Positions 9,876-19,020 of a DNA stretch of 64,000 nt are shown in pieces. This stretch comes from Pseudoalteromonas fuliginea (GTDB lineage: Bacteria > Pseudomonadota > Gammaproteobacteria > Enterobacterales > Alteromonadaceae). Every line of letters starts with the position of its first letter. The stretch's first letter is position 1. The stretch lies in contig NZ_JJNZ01000038.1 of the NCBI RefSeq assembly GCF_000690055.1, forward strand, positions 1 through 64,000, given 5' to 3'. The notes beneath the pieces were generated by a model, which did not search any database, was not told the origin of the DNA, and saw only the letters and a program-made list of their open reading frames with translations. A program made the position numbers and the translations under genes.

Positions 9876-10553
9876 ATGAATAAAGCCATTTTTGACTGGT
9901 TATTTCCTACTTATTGCGTTCAGTGCCAGTGTATTATTAACGCATCATTAGGACTGTGTGAACATTGTTTAGAAGACTTGCCATTGTTTAATTTAAACGA
10001 GCATACCAATTTACTTCATCGCCCCGATATTGTTGAAATGTTTCCCAATTGTGAGTTTGATATGTTATTTGCATGCGCATTTTATCAACCTCCATTTGAG
10101 CACTGGCTTAAGCAACTTAAATTTAATAACCAAATTCATTATAAAAAGGCATTGCAGCAAGTCATTAAAAAACAGCTTGTACAACTGTTTGCTCAGAGCC
10201 AAAACTTACCTGATGCTTTTGTTATTTTACCACTGCATAAAAATCGTTTTTTGGAGCGTGGATTTAATCAAGTCAGCCAAGTATGGTATCCATGTTTAAC
10301 TAATTACTTACCATTGAGTAACGTACTTATTCGCGACAAAAAAACACAGGCTCAGTCAAAACTATCAAAAGCAAAGCGTATGAAAAATTTAAAAAATGCC
10401 TTTATTTGTACACAGGATATGCGCGGTAAAACCGTCGCTATTGTTGATGATGTAATGACAACGGGCGCTACATTAAATGCAGCGACTCATACATTAAAAC
10501 AAGCTGGCGCTAAACAAGTATGGGCTTTTGTAACCTGTTTAACGCCAATTTAG
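9876..10553 (+). CDS. ComF family phosphoribosyltransferase-like protein
   Basis: A 225-residue protein with an N-terminal zinc-ribbon-like cysteine set (CVQCQCIINASLGLCEHC) and a C-terminal type I phosphoribosyltransferase domain with the PRPP loop VAIVDDVMTTGATL. In naturally competent bacteria ComF acts in DNA uptake; the E. coli relative (GntX/YhgH) is needed for using DNA as a carbon source. The position next to bioH and near nfuA matches the conserved bioH-gntX-nfuA neighbourhood. Its 3' end converges on the M14 peptidase gene with 13 bases between them and no obvious terminator. Confidence 0.85.
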   Translation: MNKAIFDWLFPTYCVQCQCIINASLGLCEHCLEDLPLFNLNEHTNLLHRPDIVEMFPNCEFDMLFACAFYQPPFEHWLKQLKFNNQIHYKKALQQVIKKQLVQLFAQSQNLPDAFVILPLHKNRFLERGFNQVSQVWYPCLTNYLPLSNVLIRDKKTQAQSKLSKAKRMKNLKNAFICTQDMRGKTVAIVDDVMTTGATLNAATHTLKQAGAKQVWAFVTCLTPI

Positions 10554-10566
10554 TAATTAAAAAATA

Positions 10567-13116
10567 CTACCCACCATTTGCGCGAAACGTGTGACCAAAA
10601 AATAAAGCATTGCTTAGCAGTCGACTAGTACCATACCAGTAACCTCTAAATACAGGATCGTCGGTCATACCTATCACTGTACCTCGCCCGTATGAGTGTG
10701 CAATTAAACCGGCGCCGCCGGCAACTTGCTCAACATTAACAGTATCGGTAAAGCCTGCCAATAATGGTTTTTTAGTGTAGGTAAGAACATTTACGAACGG
10801 CGCATCGGAAGCTTCAAGTAACCATGTGCTGTTTTTAAATACCGGTAATGTATTACGATTAAGTGAAAAACTAAGTGGGTGAGTTAAATCTACATTGGTA
10901 TTAAAAATAGCACCTGCAATGCGCTGACGTCCAGCTAAATGATCTTTGTCGCCATAACTTAAACCTGTCGTATTAAATGCGCTAGCTACATCTTGTCGTG
11001 ATAGATAACTTGCTTTAAGAATTTGCTGATCAACTAAAAATTTAGCGCCGCCTTTGTGACCCCAAATAACACCACCTTTTCTTACCCAGCTTTTAATTGC
11101 CACTTTGTCGGCATCAGATAAGCTATTGTAATTGCCATGAGCAAGTACAATATGGCTGTAATCACTTAGCTCAAGTGAGCTAAAGCGGTTCATTTCAACA
11201 ATTGTTGGCGCTGCGCCAACAAAGCGATCTAGATAATACCACACTTCGCCTACTTCGTACTGGCTCGCGCCCTGCCCACCAATAAGCAGTACCTTTGGCG
11301 CACTAACAACGGCCATTGATCGTGAACCTAAATCAGCGCCTTTACTTGTTAAACCTGATGTAATTGGTTTAATTGCAATACCAAATTCACTTTGTGCTTT
11401 ACTAAGCTGGGCAACCCAATCGATATTTGTTTGTAGGCCTGCTGGAATAATAATACTACCTGGTTCGAAGTTTACCTCCCCCGATGTTGATTTAGCAGTT
11501 AATGAGCTCAATGCAACGCGTGCTTTAATACCTTGTTTAAGTAAAGTATTGAGCATTTTAGGGGCTAAATAATCGTCCCATGCAAAACCAAAGGCATAAC
11601 CATTTTTTAAATCGGAAAAAGATGTTTTTACCGCTTTATTCCAAGCAGTATCTGCAACATCTAAGCCCCAATTGCTTTTAACTTTTGCAAACGGTAAATT
11701 AAAAGCATGCGCTAGAGTCCAACCCGAAACATCATAGAATGTATTATCAGCAAAGTTTTTTTGCTCACTAAAAATAGCTTTTACTAAACGGTATTGCGGT
11801 TGCGCTAATGGCACAAAATAACTATGAGTACTAAAACTTTTTCCATTTGCTTTTAATGGTTTAGTAAGTGGGTAAGCGTTAATTTGATGCTGTTTTAGTA
11901 ATTCTAAAAAGTGCTTAGTACGGGTGTTGTCGCTCGCGCCTTCAACAACATAACCTTCAAAGCTCTCGTCACTGGCTAAATCAGCTGCCTGATTATAAAA
12001 CTTCGCTTGGTAATCTAGTAACGCCTGGCGATTATCAATGGCTGCTTTAAAGGTTGATAAGCTCGTTAATAGCTGATTTTTAATAGTAAATGCAAAGCTT
12101 AAAGGTCCGTTTATAGTTTCTTGAATATGCCCACGAGAACTCGCTTGCTCGAATAAAATGCCTACACCACCATTTACGTCGGGATAAGTTGAGCCTTTTC
12201 CGTAATAAAAATCGTCAAAACTTTCTTCTGTAAAATAAAGTGCGTTATTTTCATCTAAAGTTTTTGCATGATAGTTGGCAATCGCTTTCGTTAAAGTTAC
12301 ATTTTCATCTGGTGTTATTGGGTGTTTACGACTTGGGATACCTGGCTGAAAAAAGTAACTGCTATTTGGCCCCATTTCATGAAAGTCAGTTAAAATATTT
12401 GGTTTCCACTGATGAAATTTGGCAATTCGCGCGCGCGATTCAGGATGCTGTAGTAATAACCAGTCACGATTTAAATCAAACCAATAATGGTTAGTACGGC
12501 TACTTGGCCAATTTTCAACATGTTCACGGGTCTTAGGATCAGACGATAAGTTCATACCTCGGTTACTGTTGGCCCAATTAGCAAAACGAGCAAGCCCATC
12601 AGGATTAAGTGAAGGGTCGAGTAAAATAACCGTGTTATTTAATAGCTCATCTATTTCAGCACCTTGAGCAGCTGCTAAATAATAGGCTACCAATAATGAA
12701 GCGTTGCTGCCCGATGATTCATTGCCGTGTACACTATAACCCATCCAGACAACAGCAGGTTGGTCTTTAGTTTTGTCACTGTTGTTACTTAAACGCGCCA
12801 AATGAGCTTGGCGAGTTTGCTCTATGTTTGGCAACTTGTTGGCGGCAGTAATTGTTAGCATCACAAGCGGGCGTTGCTCATGTGTACGGCCAATAATTTC
12901 AAAGTTTATGCGGTCACTTTTTTTCGCAAGTACTTCCATATAGCGCACTAACTGGTCGTGTCTTACATGCCACTCCCCCACTTGATAACCTAGCACTGCT
13001 TCAGGGGTGGGAATGGTAGGGTCAAATTGAACATCTTGCTCAAAATAATAAGATAGTGGCTTTGCCATACTTGAAAAACTCAGTAGTACCACCATTATTG
13101 TTAACATGAACCGCAT
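10567..13116 (-). CDS. Secreted M14 family zinc carboxypeptidase
   Basis: A protein of about 849 residues. I start it at the ATG at 13116 because it begins a good signal peptide (MRFMLTIMVVLLSFSSMAKP) with a GAGTG ribosome-site-like sequence upstream; the frame extends 20 codons further without a leader. The peptidase M14 domain (about 45-345) shows the zinc pair HGNE (about 130-133), LNPDG, the Arg/Asn-bearing segment FDLNRDW, the third ligand region TDFHEMG, and a Glu-containing IETLFEQ-like segment (GVGILFEQ). The C-terminal half includes a class I glutamine amidotransferase-like fold (VLLIGGQ, VLAHGNY, KGGVIWGHKGG). It probably degrades peptides in the periplasm or outside the cell. The same layout is frequent in Alteromonadales. 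Confidence 0.87.
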   Translation of the reverse strand: MRFMLTIMVVLLSFSSMAKPLSYYFEQDVQFDPTIPTPEAVLGYQVGEWHVRHDQLVRYMEVLAKKSDRINFEIIGRTHEQRPLVMLTITAANKLPNIEQTRQAHLARLSNNSDKTKDQPAVVWMGYSVHGNESSGSNASLLVAYYLAAAQGAEIDELLNNTVILLDPSLNPDGLARFANWANSNRGMNLSSDPKTREHVENWPSSRTNHYWFDLNRDWLLLQHPESRARIAKFHQWKPNILTDFHEMGPNSSYFFQPGIPSRKHPITPDENVTLTKAIANYHAKTLDENNALYFTEESFDDFYYGKGSTYPDVNGGVGILFEQASSRGHIQETINGPLSFAFTIKNQLLTSLSTFKAAIDNRQALLDYQAKFYNQAADLASDESFEGYVVEGASDNTRTKHFLELLKQHQINAYPLTKPLKANGKSFSTHSYFVPLAQPQYRLVKAIFSEQKNFADNTFYDVSGWTLAHAFNLPFAKVKSNWGLDVADTAWNKAVKTSFSDLKNGYAFGFAWDDYLAPKMLNTLLKQGIKARVALSSLTAKSTSGEVNFEPGSIIIPAGLQTNIDWVAQLSKAQSEFGIAIKPITSGLTSKGADLGSRSMAVVSAPKVLLIGGQGASQYEVGEVWYYLDRFVGAAPTIVEMNRFSSLELSDYSHIVLAHGNYNSLSDADKVAIKSWVRKGGVIWGHKGGAKFLVDQQILKASYLSRQDVASAFNTTGLSYGDKDHLAGRQRIAGAIFNTNVDLTHPLSFSLNRNTLPVFKNSTWLLEASDAPFVNVLTYTKKPLLAGFTDTVNVEQVAGGAGLIAHSYGRGTVIGMTDDPVFRGYWYGTSRLLSNALFFGHTFRANGG

Positions 13117-13264
13117 ATAAATCACTCTAAAAATGTTTGTTAATTGCACGCTACCATTGCTTAAAATAGATGCCAACTTTTTACGCTCAACACTAGCCGC
13201 AACACGATGAGCGGAGTATGATATGCAGTATCCGAGTAATTTAGTCAGGTATAAAGCCGTTTTT

Positions 13265-13840
13265 ATGATTTCTATTTCCGAAACAGCGCAAGCGCATTTT
13301 GCTAAACTATTAGCAGATCAATCACAACAAACCAATATTCGTGTTTTTGTTGTAAACCCTGGTTCATCACAAGCGGAATGTGGTGTGTCTTATTGTCCAG
13401 AAGACGCTGTTGAAGCCAGCGATATTCGTCTAAATTTCAATGGTTTTGATGCTGTTGTAGATGCAGAAAGTGCGCCATTTTTAGAAGAAGCCGAGATCGA
13501 TTTTGTTACTGACAAAATGGGCACTCAATTAACGCTAAAAGCGCCGAATGCTAAAGCTCGTAAAATTGGTGATGATGCATCATTAAATGAACGCGTGCAG
13601 CACATGCTTGAAACTGAAGTAAACCCCCAACTAGCAAACCATGGCGGCCAAGTAAGTCTAGTAGAAATAACAGCTGCAGGCATTGCTATACTTCAGTTTG
13701 GTGGTGGTTGTAATGGTTGCTCTATGATCGATGTAACGCTAAAAGAAGGCATCGAGAAAGAAATGATCGCTAAATTTGAAGAAATCACCGGTGTTGCTGA
13801 TATCACAGAGCACGAAGCGGGCGATCACTCTTACTATTAA
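13265..13840 (+). CDS. nfuA: Fe-S biogenesis protein NfuA
   Basis: Fe-S carrier that delivers [4Fe-4S] clusters to client proteins under stress. From the ATG at 13265 it has 191 residues, exactly the E. coli length; the frame also runs 14 codons upstream but those residues are not part of the family. The N-terminal degenerate A-type domain ([26 protein letters not shown]) is followed by the Nfu domain with the cluster-binding [18 protein letters not shown]. It ends with the characteristic DHSYY. A small membrane-protein gene starts 9 bases after the stop, suggesting co-transcription. Confidence 0.95.
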   Translation: MISISETAQAHFAKLLADQSQQTNIRVFVVNPGSSQAECGVSYCPEDAVEASDIRLNFNGFDAVVDAESAPFLEEAEIDFVTDKMGTQLTLKAPNAKARKIGDDASLNERVQHMLETEVNPQLANHGGQVSLVEITAAGIAILQFGGGCNGCSMIDVTLKEGIEKEMIAKFEEITGVADITEHEAGDHSYY

Positions 13841-13849
13841 TTATTATAA

Positions 13850-14119
13850 ATGCTAAAGCCACTTATCTATCGTTTAGGGAGTAACCCTAAACTTAGCTTA
13901 AAGCGCTTTTTTCGCGGCTTAGCACTATTTGTGCTAGCCGTGGTATTTATCTCCCTTGGGTATTACACTCACTACAGTTTGCAAATAATTGGCGTTGCAA
14001 TTTTAGTCCCTGCACTGTTTTTTGCAGCTTGGGGTTATTGCGGGATTTTTGCTAACCGCTTTTCACAAGTCATTAAAGGCATTGGCCCAAAAAATCACGA
14101 TCCCGATTTATGGAAATAA
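13850..14119 (+). CDS. Small inner-membrane protein, function unknown
   Basis: An 89-residue protein with a basic N-terminal segment (RLGSNPKLSLKRFFRG) and two closely spaced hydrophobic helices (about 26-46 and 47-68), then a basic tail (FANRFSQVIKGIGPKNHDPD). No family is recognised. It starts 9 bases after nfuA on the same strand, so it probably shares its transcript. It converges on the MATE gene with 13 bases between stops. Confidence 0.6.
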   Translation: MLKPLIYRLGSNPKLSLKRFFRGLALFVLAVVFISLGYYTHYSLQIIGVAILVPALFFAAWGYCGIFANRFSQVIKGIGPKNHDPDLWK

Positions 14120-14132
14120 ATAATCATCGCAC

Positions 14133-15467
14133 TTAATCTAATAGTTTGTTATTTTCTTTAAGCCTTTGGTATTTAATAATCAAAGTCACGCCCCGCATTA
14201 ACATAAAACAGCTCATAGCTAACCATAGTCCGTTATTTTGTAATTCGTTAAATATCCAAAACACCCCAAAAAATCCAACTGTAGCCGAAAAAAGCATACT
14301 ATTACGCATATCTTTTGCACGTGTTAAACCCACAAAAACACCATCAAATAAAAAACAACTCATAGCAAGTAATGGAAGTGCAATAACCCAAGGCAAATAA
14401 AGCGTCGCCTCATTAATAACCTCTGGCACATTGGTTAAAAGCATAATAATTTGGGCACCAAAAACGGCAAAAAACAGGCTATATAACAATCCAAACAACA
14501 TTCCCCAAAATACACTGATTTTTACCCATAACTCGATATTACTTACACTTTTTTGGCCTTTTGCTTGCCCTACTTTTGCCTCACTAGCATATGCAATACC
14601 ATCTAAAGCAAAACTAACTAACATTAAAAAGTTAAGTAGCACGGCGTTAGCAGCGAGTGTCGTTTCGCCAATACGTGCACCATAAAATGTCATAAAGCTA
14701 AAACATAATTGCAGTATTAAAGAGCGAATAAAAATATCGCGATTCAAACTCAATAATTCAGCCATTTTGCTAATACTCAACCAATTCGGTACATTTAGCT
14801 CAATATCTTGTTTTTTAGCTAGTTTAACCACTAAAAAAAGTGCAAAAATTAGTGCGGTATAGTCAGCAATAAGTGACGCCCATGCAGCACCAGCAACCGC
14901 CCAATCAAGGTAAACAACAAAGTAAATATCGAGTACTATATTGACTATGTTTGTTACTAATAATAAATAAAATGGCCCTCGCCCGTAATGTACACCAAGC
15001 ATCCAACCCAGTAACACTAAATTACACAATGCTGCTGGAGCACTAAAAATGCGGATACTAAAATACTGATATGCTTGTGCGAGTACATCGCTATTAGCAG
15101 CAGACAAAAATGCAATAGCATGTTTTATCAAAGGAGATAAAGCGATAAGTAGTACAGCAACAAGACTTGCAAGTAATAAGCTACGTTTAAGTAAGGCGGC
15201 TAATTGAGTTAAATCATTTTCTCCGTAAGCCTGAGCGACCATGCCAGTCGTACTCATTCTTAAAAATCCCGCTAGCCAAAATAAAATAGAAATAACAGCA
15301 GAACCAAGCGCAATACCCGCTAAATAGTGAGCGCTCCCTAAGTGCCCAATGACAGCAGTATCAACAATTCCTAACAGTGGTACTGTGATATTTGATAGTA
15401 TCATCGGACCGGCTAACAACAACAAGCTTTTATGGTGTGCTTTATTATGTATAAGAAATTGTTTCAT
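14133..15467 (-). CDS. MATE family efflux transporter, DinF type
   Basis: A 444-residue inner-membrane protein with about twelve hydrophobic helices, arranged as two six-helix halves. The first helix region (LLLLAGPMILSNITVPLLGIVDTAVIG) and the inter-half repeat fit the DinF branch of the MATE superfamily, Na+- or H+-driven exporters of cationic compounds. In E. coli dinF follows lexA in the SOS operon; here it is about 19 kb from lexA and I see no LexA box at its start. Its 5' end overlaps that of the divergent deacetylase gene, so its promoter must lie inside that gene. Confidence 0.85.
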   Translation of the reverse strand: MKQFLIHNKAHHKSLLLLAGPMILSNITVPLLGIVDTAVIGHLGSAHYLAGIALGSAVISILFWLAGFLRMSTTGMVAQAYGENDLTQLAALLKRSLLLASLVAVLLIALSPLIKHAIAFLSAANSDVLAQAYQYFSIRIFSAPAALCNLVLLGWMLGVHYGRGPFYLLLVTNIVNIVLDIYFVVYLDWAVAGAAWASLIADYTALIFALFLVVKLAKKQDIELNVPNWLSISKMAELLSLNRDIFIRSLILQLCFSFMTFYGARIGETTLAANAVLLNFLMLVSFALDGIAYASEAKVGQAKGQKSVSNIELWVKISVFWGMLFGLLYSLFFAVFGAQIIMLLTNVPEVINEATLYLPWVIALPLLAMSCFLFDGVFVGLTRAKDMRNSMLFSATVGFFGVFWIFNELQNNGLWLAMSCFMLMRGVTLIIKYQRLKENNKLLD

Positions 15468-16478
15468 TTAGTATTATTTTCTCTCATTAGTGTATCTCTA
15501 CGCGTTCAAGCTGCTGTTATTTTACAATACCATCATGTTAGTGAAAGCCTTCCTGCCGTAACGAGTGTTAGCGCGAACACATTCACTAAACATTTAAGCT
15601 ATTTGAAAGAGCATAACTTTAACGTTATTCCTCTTAATGAACTAATAAATGCACTTCAGCAAGGTAAAACATTACCTGAGAAAACCATCGCTATCACTTT
15701 TGATGACGGTTACAACAACAATTACGACGAAGCAGCGCCAATTTTAGAGAAATTTAATTATCCATATACTATTTTTGTAAATCCAAAATTAATTGATGAA
15801 GGCCAAAGTTATGTAATGGGCTGGGATAAACTCAAAGAGCTTAGCAAAAAGGGCGCGCTTATAAGCAACCACAGTGCTCAACATGATTATTTGCATATTA
15901 AACTTGATAACGAAACGGATGCCCAGTGGAAAATACGTATCAAACAAGATATTTTGTATTCACAACAACGTATAAAAGAAGAGGTTGGCCAAGACTACAA
16001 ATATTTAGCCTACCCGTATGGTGAATTTAATAACGAATTACAAGCTCTTGTGACTGATCTTGGCTTTATAGGTATTGGTCAACACTCTGGGGCGGTGAAT
16101 AAAAACTCAAACTTCAGTCGCTTGCCGCGTTTCCCAGCTTCTGGGTTTTACAGTAAACTAGATACGTTAATCACAAAACTAAATTCTCATGCTTTTAATA
16201 TTACAAAGTTAACGTATCAAGATAGCGTGACAACACAAAACCCACCAACACTAACCATAGAGTTTGAAATGGGAGATTTTCATAAAACACAGTTTGCCTG
16301 CTATGTCTCAAATGTTGGCCAAGCAAGCTTAAATTGGATAAGTAAAAATACGGTTGAAGTCACTTCTCCAAAAGAGCTAAATAATGGCCGTTCTCGCTTT
16401 AATTGCACTGCGCCTTCGATTAAAAACCCGAGTGACTATTATTGGTTCTCACAGCCGTGGGTTATTGAAAATAATTAA
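15447..16478 (+). CDS. Secreted polysaccharide deacetylase
   Basis: NodB-fold carbohydrate esterase (CE4 family), about 343 residues from the ATG at 15447; an alternative ATG at 15432 adds five residues. The signal peptide is KKLFHLVLFSLISVSLRVQA. Catalytic motifs seen: TFDDGY (AITFDDGYNNNYDEA), the histidine pair in SNHSAQHDYLH, and LAYPYGEFN. It starts with LQYHHVS, typical of envelope deacetylases that act on amino sugar polymers. A C-terminal extension from about 245 with two Cys-containing beta-rich stretches is not recognised. It overlaps cheB by 4 bases at the stop codons. Confidence 0.85.
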   Translation: MYKKLFHLVLFSLISVSLRVQAAVILQYHHVSESLPAVTSVSANTFTKHLSYLKEHNFNVIPLNELINALQQGKTLPEKTIAITFDDGYNNNYDEAAPILEKFNYPYTIFVNPKLIDEGQSYVMGWDKLKELSKKGALISNHSAQHDYLHIKLDNETDAQWKIRIKQDILYSQQRIKEEVGQDYKYLAYPYGEFNNELQALVTDLGFIGIGQHSGAVNKNSNFSRLPRFPASGFYSKLDTLITKLNSHAFNITKLTYQDSVTTQNPPTLTIEFEMGDFHKTQFACYVSNVGQASLNWISKNTVEVTSPKELNNGRSRFNCTAPSIKNPSDYYWFSQPWVIENN

Positions 16479-17506
16479 ACTTTAATAGCCTGATTCAATA
16501 GCCGCTCAGTTACCTTATCCAACGCAACAACTTCGTTTGCTGCGTTTAACTCCACAGCAGCTTTTGGCATTCCCCAAACCACAGACGAAAATTCGTCCTG
16601 AGCTAGTGTGTACGCGCCACCTTCCCTTAAAGCGAGCAATCCTTTTGCGCCATCACTCCCCATTCCGGTTAACAACGCTGCCACAACATTCTTAGCGTTA
16701 ATTTCTACTAATGAATTAAACAATACATCCACTGCTGGTTTATGCCGATTTACAGGCTCATTATCATCAAGTTCACAATATAAGTGTCCCCCATATTTTT
16801 TAATGGTTAAATGCAAACCACCAGGAGCAATATAAGCGCAACCTGCGACTAGCTTATCACCCTGCTCTGCTTCTTTAACACTAATGATACATGTACGATC
16901 CATCCTTAAAGCGAACGAAGTACTAAATACAGGGGGAATATGTTGAGTAATAACAATCGGCGGGCAATTAATAGGCATTTTTATTAATACTTCTTTAATC
17001 GCTTCAGTACCCCCGGTTGATGCGCCTATAGCAATAACTTTATTTAATAAAAACTGAGCATTGATAGGTAAAGGATCACTCGATGGTAACGCTTTTTTAT
17101 AACTTCTAACTCTTGCACCAGCGGCTACTCGTACCTTTTGCTGAACTAAATACGCATATTGGCTTATTTTATCTTTTATATTAGCCGTTGGTTTAGCTAT
17201 AAAATCAATCGCACCGAGCTCTAGTGCCTCTAATGTAATTGGTGAACCTTTTTGTGTTAATGTAGAAATCATCACTACAGGCATTGGCCTTAGGCGCATT
17301 AGATTTTTTAAAAAGCTAATACCGTCCATTTTTGGCATCTCTACATCCAATGTAAGTACATCAGGGTTAAGTTGTTTAATCATTTCTCGTGCTTTATATG
17401 GATCTTCAGCACTACCTACCACTGTAATATCTTCAGCTTGCTGTAAAACGTCAGTGAGTAATCGCCTAATTAAAGGAGAGTCATCTATTATGAGTACTTT
17501 AATCAT
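16475..17506 (-). CDS. cheB: Chemotaxis methylesterase/deamidase CheB
   Basis: Removes methyl groups from receptor glutamates and deamidates glutamines for adaptation. About 343 residues from the ATG at 17506; two further upstream codons are possible. The receiver domain has VLIIDDSP and Asp54 in LTLDVEMPKMDG. The catalytic domain from about 155 shows the triad motifs AIGASTGGTEA (Ser), TQHIPPVFSTSFA (His) and LTGMGSDGAKG (Asp). It is the last gene of the chemotaxis operon, directly after cheD with an 8-base gap. CheA in the same operon should phosphorylate the receiver and activate the esterase. Confidence 0.95.
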   Translation of the reverse strand: MIKVLIIDDSPLIRRLLTDVLQQAEDITVVGSAEDPYKAREMIKQLNPDVLTLDVEMPKMDGISFLKNLMRLRPMPVVMISTLTQKGSPITLEALELGAIDFIAKPTANIKDKISQYAYLVQQKVRVAAGARVRSYKKALPSSDPLPINAQFLLNKVIAIGASTGGTEAIKEVLIKMPINCPPIVITQHIPPVFSTSFALRMDRTCIISVKEAEQGDKLVAGCAYIAPGGLHLTIKKYGGHLYCELDDNEPVNRHKPAVDVLFNSLVEINAKNVVAALLTGMGSDGAKGLLALREGGAYTLAQDEFSSVVWGMPKAAVELNAANEVVALDKVTERLLNQAIKV

Positions 17507-17514
17507 AAACACAC

Positions 17515-18132
17515 CTAAAACAGTTCAATATCCGTAACTACATCTTGTTTTTTAAGGCTTTGTAAATAACGAACTTCACGCTTCTCAATAGTATTGTTAT
17601 GTAGGTTTTTCAACTTTTTCATATGAACTTTACCAGTGTGGGGATGAAAAAATATTTTCCTTGGCCAAGGGCCTCCCATATCATGCGCCACTAAATTAAG
17701 GGCTTCCTCTTGAACATAAGCGGTAGCAAAACTAATATTACCCAAACCGATATCAGTCATCGCGCTAATAATTTTCCCCCCACCAAACAGCTTAATTTTT
17801 AAGTTTCGACGTGAAGCTCCATTTTTTAGCACTTCGTTTATTAAATATTCCATAGCCCAGTTACCGTAACGACAACTTAAGCTATGTGCATTATTAAGCT
17901 CCACTCCTTTTTGAATTGGCAGCATAAAATGGTTCATCCCGCCAATTCCTAGTACTTCGTCATAAACGCAAGCCGCAATACACGAACCGAGTACTGTTGA
18001 GATAAGTTCATTGTTTTTTGACACATAGAACTCACCAGGGAGCACTTTGGCAACAACGCTCTGCCGACCTGAATCCCAATACCGCTTAATATGCTCAAAG
18101 CTAGGTAATACTGTTCTAAATTCCGCGTGCAT
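17515..18132 (-). CDS. cheD: Chemoreceptor glutamine deamidase CheD
   Basis: Deamidates receptor glutamines and, in several species, links receptor state to CheC or other partners. The 205-residue protein has the catalytic Cys in LGSCIAACVYDE and His in GGMNHFMLP, with the FGGGKII turn. Its coding sequence overlaps cheR by 17 bases (18116-18132), so translation is probably coupled. The presence of cheD without cheC matches che2-type clusters of proteobacteria. Confidence 0.93.
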   Translation of the reverse strand: MHAEFRTVLPSFEHIKRYWDSGRQSVVAKVLPGEFYVSKNNELISTVLGSCIAACVYDEVLGIGGMNHFMLPIQKGVELNNAHSLSCRYGNWAMEYLINEVLKNGASRRNLKIKLFGGGKIISAMTDIGLGNISFATAYVQEEALNLVAHDMGGPWPRKIFFHPHTGKVHMKKLKNLHNNTIEKREVRYLQSLKKQDVVTDIELF

Positions 18133-18946
18133 TACTGCCCTTTTGATACATCGTTTTACCTAAGTTTTTATATTGAGAATGCTCTTTACCCATACTTTCT
18201 GAGTGACCTAAGAACAAATGCCCTTGCTCACTCAATATATTAGCGTAGCGTTCAAAAAGCTGATCTTTCGTTTCTTTATCAAAGTAAATAACTACATTAC
18301 GACATAAAATAAGATCAAAAGGACCCTTCATTGGCCACTCTTGTAATAAGTTTAAACGTTTAAACGCTATACATTCCTGCAATTTTGGCTTTACTTTATA
18401 TGCCTCACCATCCTTACTTTTTAAAAACCAACGCTTGAGCTGCTGCTCACTGAGTCCATTAACATTTGCAGCGGTATACATGCCACTTTGCGCTTTTGCT
18501 AACACGTTTGAATCTAAATCTGTGGCTAAGATCTTCACATCCCAATCACTCGGAAATGCAGCATTTAATGTCATTGCTAAACTGTAAGGCTCCTCCCCAG
18601 TTGAGCAACCAGCAGACCAAAATCTCACGCGTTTGCTGTGCTTATTTGTTTTTAAAAGGACAGGGATAAGTTCAGATTTAATAAATTCAAAATGATGAAT
18701 TTCACGGAAAAAAGATGTTAAGTTCGTTGTTATAGCATTAATAAAGGCATCGAACTCTTGATCTTTATTCTTTTTCAAGAAAGCTAAATATGATTTAAAA
18801 TCAACAAGGTTTCGCTCTCTAATACGTCTTGCTAAACGCGAATAAACCATTTCTCGTTTATGTTCACCTAATACAATTCCGCATGCGTTATAAACAAGAT
18901 CGGCAATCTCTTTGAAATCTCGGTCGGTAAATAAAAACTCTTTCAT
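18116..18946 (-). CDS. cheR: Chemoreceptor methyltransferase CheR
   Basis: SAM-dependent methyltransferase that methylates receptor glutamates. The 276-residue protein has the N-terminal helical domain (1-85, SRLARRIRERNLVDFKSYL) and the SAM-binding domain with FWSAGCSTGEEPYSLAM, ILATDLDSNVL, FDLILCRNVVIYFD and LFLGHSESM. The beta-subdomain that binds receptor tail pentapeptides in tethered systems lies between these motifs. The receptor encoded directly upstream ends in such a pentapeptide. The gap to the receptor gene (74 bases) holds a short hairpin. Confidence 0.95.
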   Translation of the reverse strand: MKEFLFTDRDFKEIADLVYNACGIVLGEHKREMVYSRLARRIRERNLVDFKSYLAFLKKNKDQEFDAFINAITTNLTSFFREIHHFEFIKSELIPVLLKTNKHSKRVRFWSAGCSTGEEPYSLAMTLNAAFPSDWDVKILATDLDSNVLAKAQSGMYTAANVNGLSEQQLKRWFLKSKDGEAYKVKPKLQECIAFKRLNLLQEWPMKGPFDLILCRNVVIYFDKETKDQLFERYANILSEQGHLFLGHSESMGKEHSQYKNLGKTMYQKGSNARGI

Positions 18947-18976
18947 TATTCACTCTCAATCAAGCCAACAAGCAAT

Positions 18977-19005
18977 GCCTCAATGTAATTACATAACAAC
19001 GAGGC
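18977..19005. other. Intercistronic hairpin between receptor gene and cheR
   Basis: GCCTC (18977-18981) and GAGGC (19001-19005) enclose the 12-bp perfect palindrome ATGTAATTACAT (18983-18994). It might adjust the mRNA ratio of cheR to the genes before it; short stems of this size also occur by chance. Confidence 0.35.
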
Positions 19006-19020
19006 CGAGAAGGTGAGTTG

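Noticed and set aside
14133..15467. Idea that the DinF-type gene is SOS-controlled as in E. coli
   Set aside because: No CTGT-N8-ACAG box seen at its start and lexA is far away.
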